From Usnea hakonensis (taxonomy: Eukaryota > Ascomycota > Lecanoromycetes > Lecanorales > Parmeliaceae): a stretch of DNA of 53,328 nucleotides. The stretch covers positions 1 through 53,328 of the forward strand of contig BLJB01000194.1 in the NCBI GenBank assembly GCA_013423325.1, given 5' to 3'. Below the pieces are notes generated by a model. That model worked only from the letters and a program-made list of their open reading frames with translations, was not told where the DNA came from and searched no databases. This document shows, one piece after another, positions 51,876 to 53,328 of this stretch (positions within the stretch are counted from its first letter, which is position 1; every line of letters starts with the position of its first letter). The position numbers and the translations under genes were made by a program.

Positions 51876-53328
51876 ATGGCCCAAATTGCGACCTTACCTG
51901 TCCCTGATAAGGACGAATTAGATCAGGCCTTAATACTGCAAAAAAAGGGTGCCAAGACTAGAGAGAGACATGCATTTCTTGAAAAACGTAATAATCTTCT
52001 CCAACGTATTCCACCCCTTCCAGAGTATCAACCAATAGCAATTGAGCATCGGGCAGCTGTTAATCATCTTCCGAGTAACTTGTTTCTTACTCCCCGAACT
52101 ATGTTTGGTCTCATATGGACTACTGCTGTGTGGGAAATGCTTCGGGATAATACCAATTTATATGCGTCTGCTCAGACTTCTCGCGATTGTTATTGGTACA
52201 ACACCACTATGTCTGAACTAAAGATCTTTATGGCCATTACGATCTATATGGGTGTCTTTCACTTTCCTATAATCTATAATTACTAGAGGACTGATGGGAT
52301 TGCTCCTATTGCTCTGATTATTGTTGAAAAAATAACTCGGGACCGCTATATTCTTCTCCGCAAGTATATACACTGTTCAAATCTAGATTACGAGGATCTA
52401 ATGACCATTGGATCCGGTCGATAGAAGTAGCCAGTCTGGTATAAGAAGCTTCTTCCATTTACCAGCGAGATCCGAAAGAATTGGAAGACTTTGCGGACCC
52501 CCAGTTCTTATATGGCAATCGATGAGTGCATAATTAAGGAGACTGGGCGTACATCCCATTCAACAATGGCTCCAGGTAAGCCAATTAAGGAGGGATACAA
52601 GCTGTTTGCAATTGGTAATAACGGCTATCTCTACAATTACGCCTGGTATTCCCCGGTATAGGGACTTGAGGGCAGGCCAAAAATTAAAGGCCTTGGAGAA
52701 ACGTCGGCAATGGTATTCAAATTGGCCCTAGATACGCTTCCGAAAGGTACTATTCTCTTTATAGATAACTACTTCACCTGTCCGGAGCTTGCTATGGCCC
52801 TGAAAGACCGGGGAATCGCTATATATGGGACAATGAAGCCAGGCCGACGAGATCTCCTAAAGTTACTTATTAAGATGAAACAAGAGTTTGCAAGGGATAT
52901 TCCATACGGTATACTTGCTATAGTGGTCCAGAAGGACGTCCTCATGGTGGCCTAGTAGGATAATAACCTCGTATTAGGATTAACCACTGCATATGGTATC
53001 AAGGAGGTTGATGACTCCGTCTCCAAAAAAAGGAAGCGTCCCAGTAAAACCAGTATAAATGCACGTGTTGTTTTGCCTGCTTTTAAGGAGAATGGAAAAG
53101 ACACTTAGGAAAAGGAGTTCCAGGTTCCGAAGCTGTTCTACTACTACAACAAGTATATGGGGGAGGTGGATCGGTTTAATGCCCTAGTGGCCGTATACAC
53201 GTCCCAACGGGCCTACAATCGGAACTGGATGCCTCTATTCAATTAGCATTTAGATGGGAGTCTTACAAATGCATTCAAATTGTGTGAACCACTAGGGAAT
53301 AGACAGGAGCATCAGAAATTTCTCGAAG
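51876..53328 (+). pseudogene. piggyBac-type (DDE_Tnp_1_7) transposase pseudogene, cut by the window end
   Basis: One reading frame runs from ATG at 51876 to the last base without any insertion or deletion but is broken by eight stop codons, at 52284, 52422, 52428, 52659, 52953, 52956, 53106 and 53244. All eight are TAG. Family features are clear in the broken frame: MAIDECIIKE and LFIDNYFTCPELAMALKDRG carry the first two expected catalytic Asp residues, and YNKYMGEVDRFNAL carries the later conserved Asp, in the order typical of piggyBac/PGBD transposases. The segment before the first stop (KIFMAITIYMGVFHFP) is also typical. The gene cannot make a full protein. TAG-only stops at sites where Trp or Gln would be expected fit C-to-T changes at CpA on either strand, that is RIP. 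The 3' end and terminal repeat lie outside the window. Confidence 0.92.

Overview
The window is nuclear DNA of a filamentous ascomycete (Pezizomycotina). Reasons: many short phase-consistent spliceosomal introns (mostly 46-150 bp), fungus-restricted genes (DASH subunit Dam1, WSC sensor, Cwh43, Slm1, a Whi5/Nrm1-type repressor, a fungal CP2/grainyhead factor), and transposon remnants carrying the signature of repeat-induced point mutation (RIP). I cannot assign a class or genus. Exons were joined by eye from splice consensus, reading frame and remembered family sequence; no transcript evidence was available. LAYOUT. 1-1662: a nest of repeats with 57-bp inverted ends, plus tandem repeats; no intact coding sequence. 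1755-51226: a compact, apparently intact housekeeping block of 20 genes. In order: PRI1 primase (-), MDM35 (-), RRP6 exosome nuclease (+), a RasGAP (+), phosphatidylserine synthase CHO1 (-), a WSC wall sensor (-), CWH43 (-), BUD20 (-), mitochondrial aconitase (+), DAM1 (-), a Sec14/CRAL-TRIO protein (+), HNT1 (-), a Whi5/Nrm1-like repressor (-), a metzincin-like zinc peptidase (+), a CP2/grainyhead transcription factor (-), an OSH4/KES1 sterol/PI4P carrier (+), a LACTB2-like metallo-beta-lactamase (-), an unnamed conserved fungal protein (-), a JID1-like J-protein (+) and SLM1 (-). 51876-53328: a piggyBac-type transposase pseudogene that runs off the right edge. HOW THE GENES RELATE. There is no biosynthetic cluster or operon-like system. 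Several genes do share a lipid and plasma-membrane/TOR theme: CHO1 makes phosphatidylserine; Mdm35 partners Ups proteins in mitochondrial lipid transfer; Cwh43 remodels GPI lipids; OSH4 and the Sec14-like protein carry lipids; Slm1 is a TORC2/PI(4,5)P2 effector; the WSC sensor reports wall stress. I treat this as coincidence of gene order unless synteny shows otherwise. WHAT STANDS OUT. (1) Both edges are transposon debris with RIP-type changes: all 6 differences between two 182-bp repeat copies are CpA/TpG versus TpA, and all 8 in-frame stops in the piggyBac remnant are TAG. (2) Two well-supported GC-AG introns. (3) An aconitase gene with microexons of 18, 20 and 11 nt, a duplicated intron body, and an apparent one-base frame surplus at the 11-nt microexon. 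(4) A perfect 45-nt two-stem hairpin in a 3.3-kb gene-free stretch. (5) A Sec14-like protein with an extra presequence-plus-membrane-segment N-terminus. (6) A recurrent AGGTAAGGTA-type motif in most longer intergenic regions. I found no convincing wholly new system, tRNA, rRNA or CRISPR.
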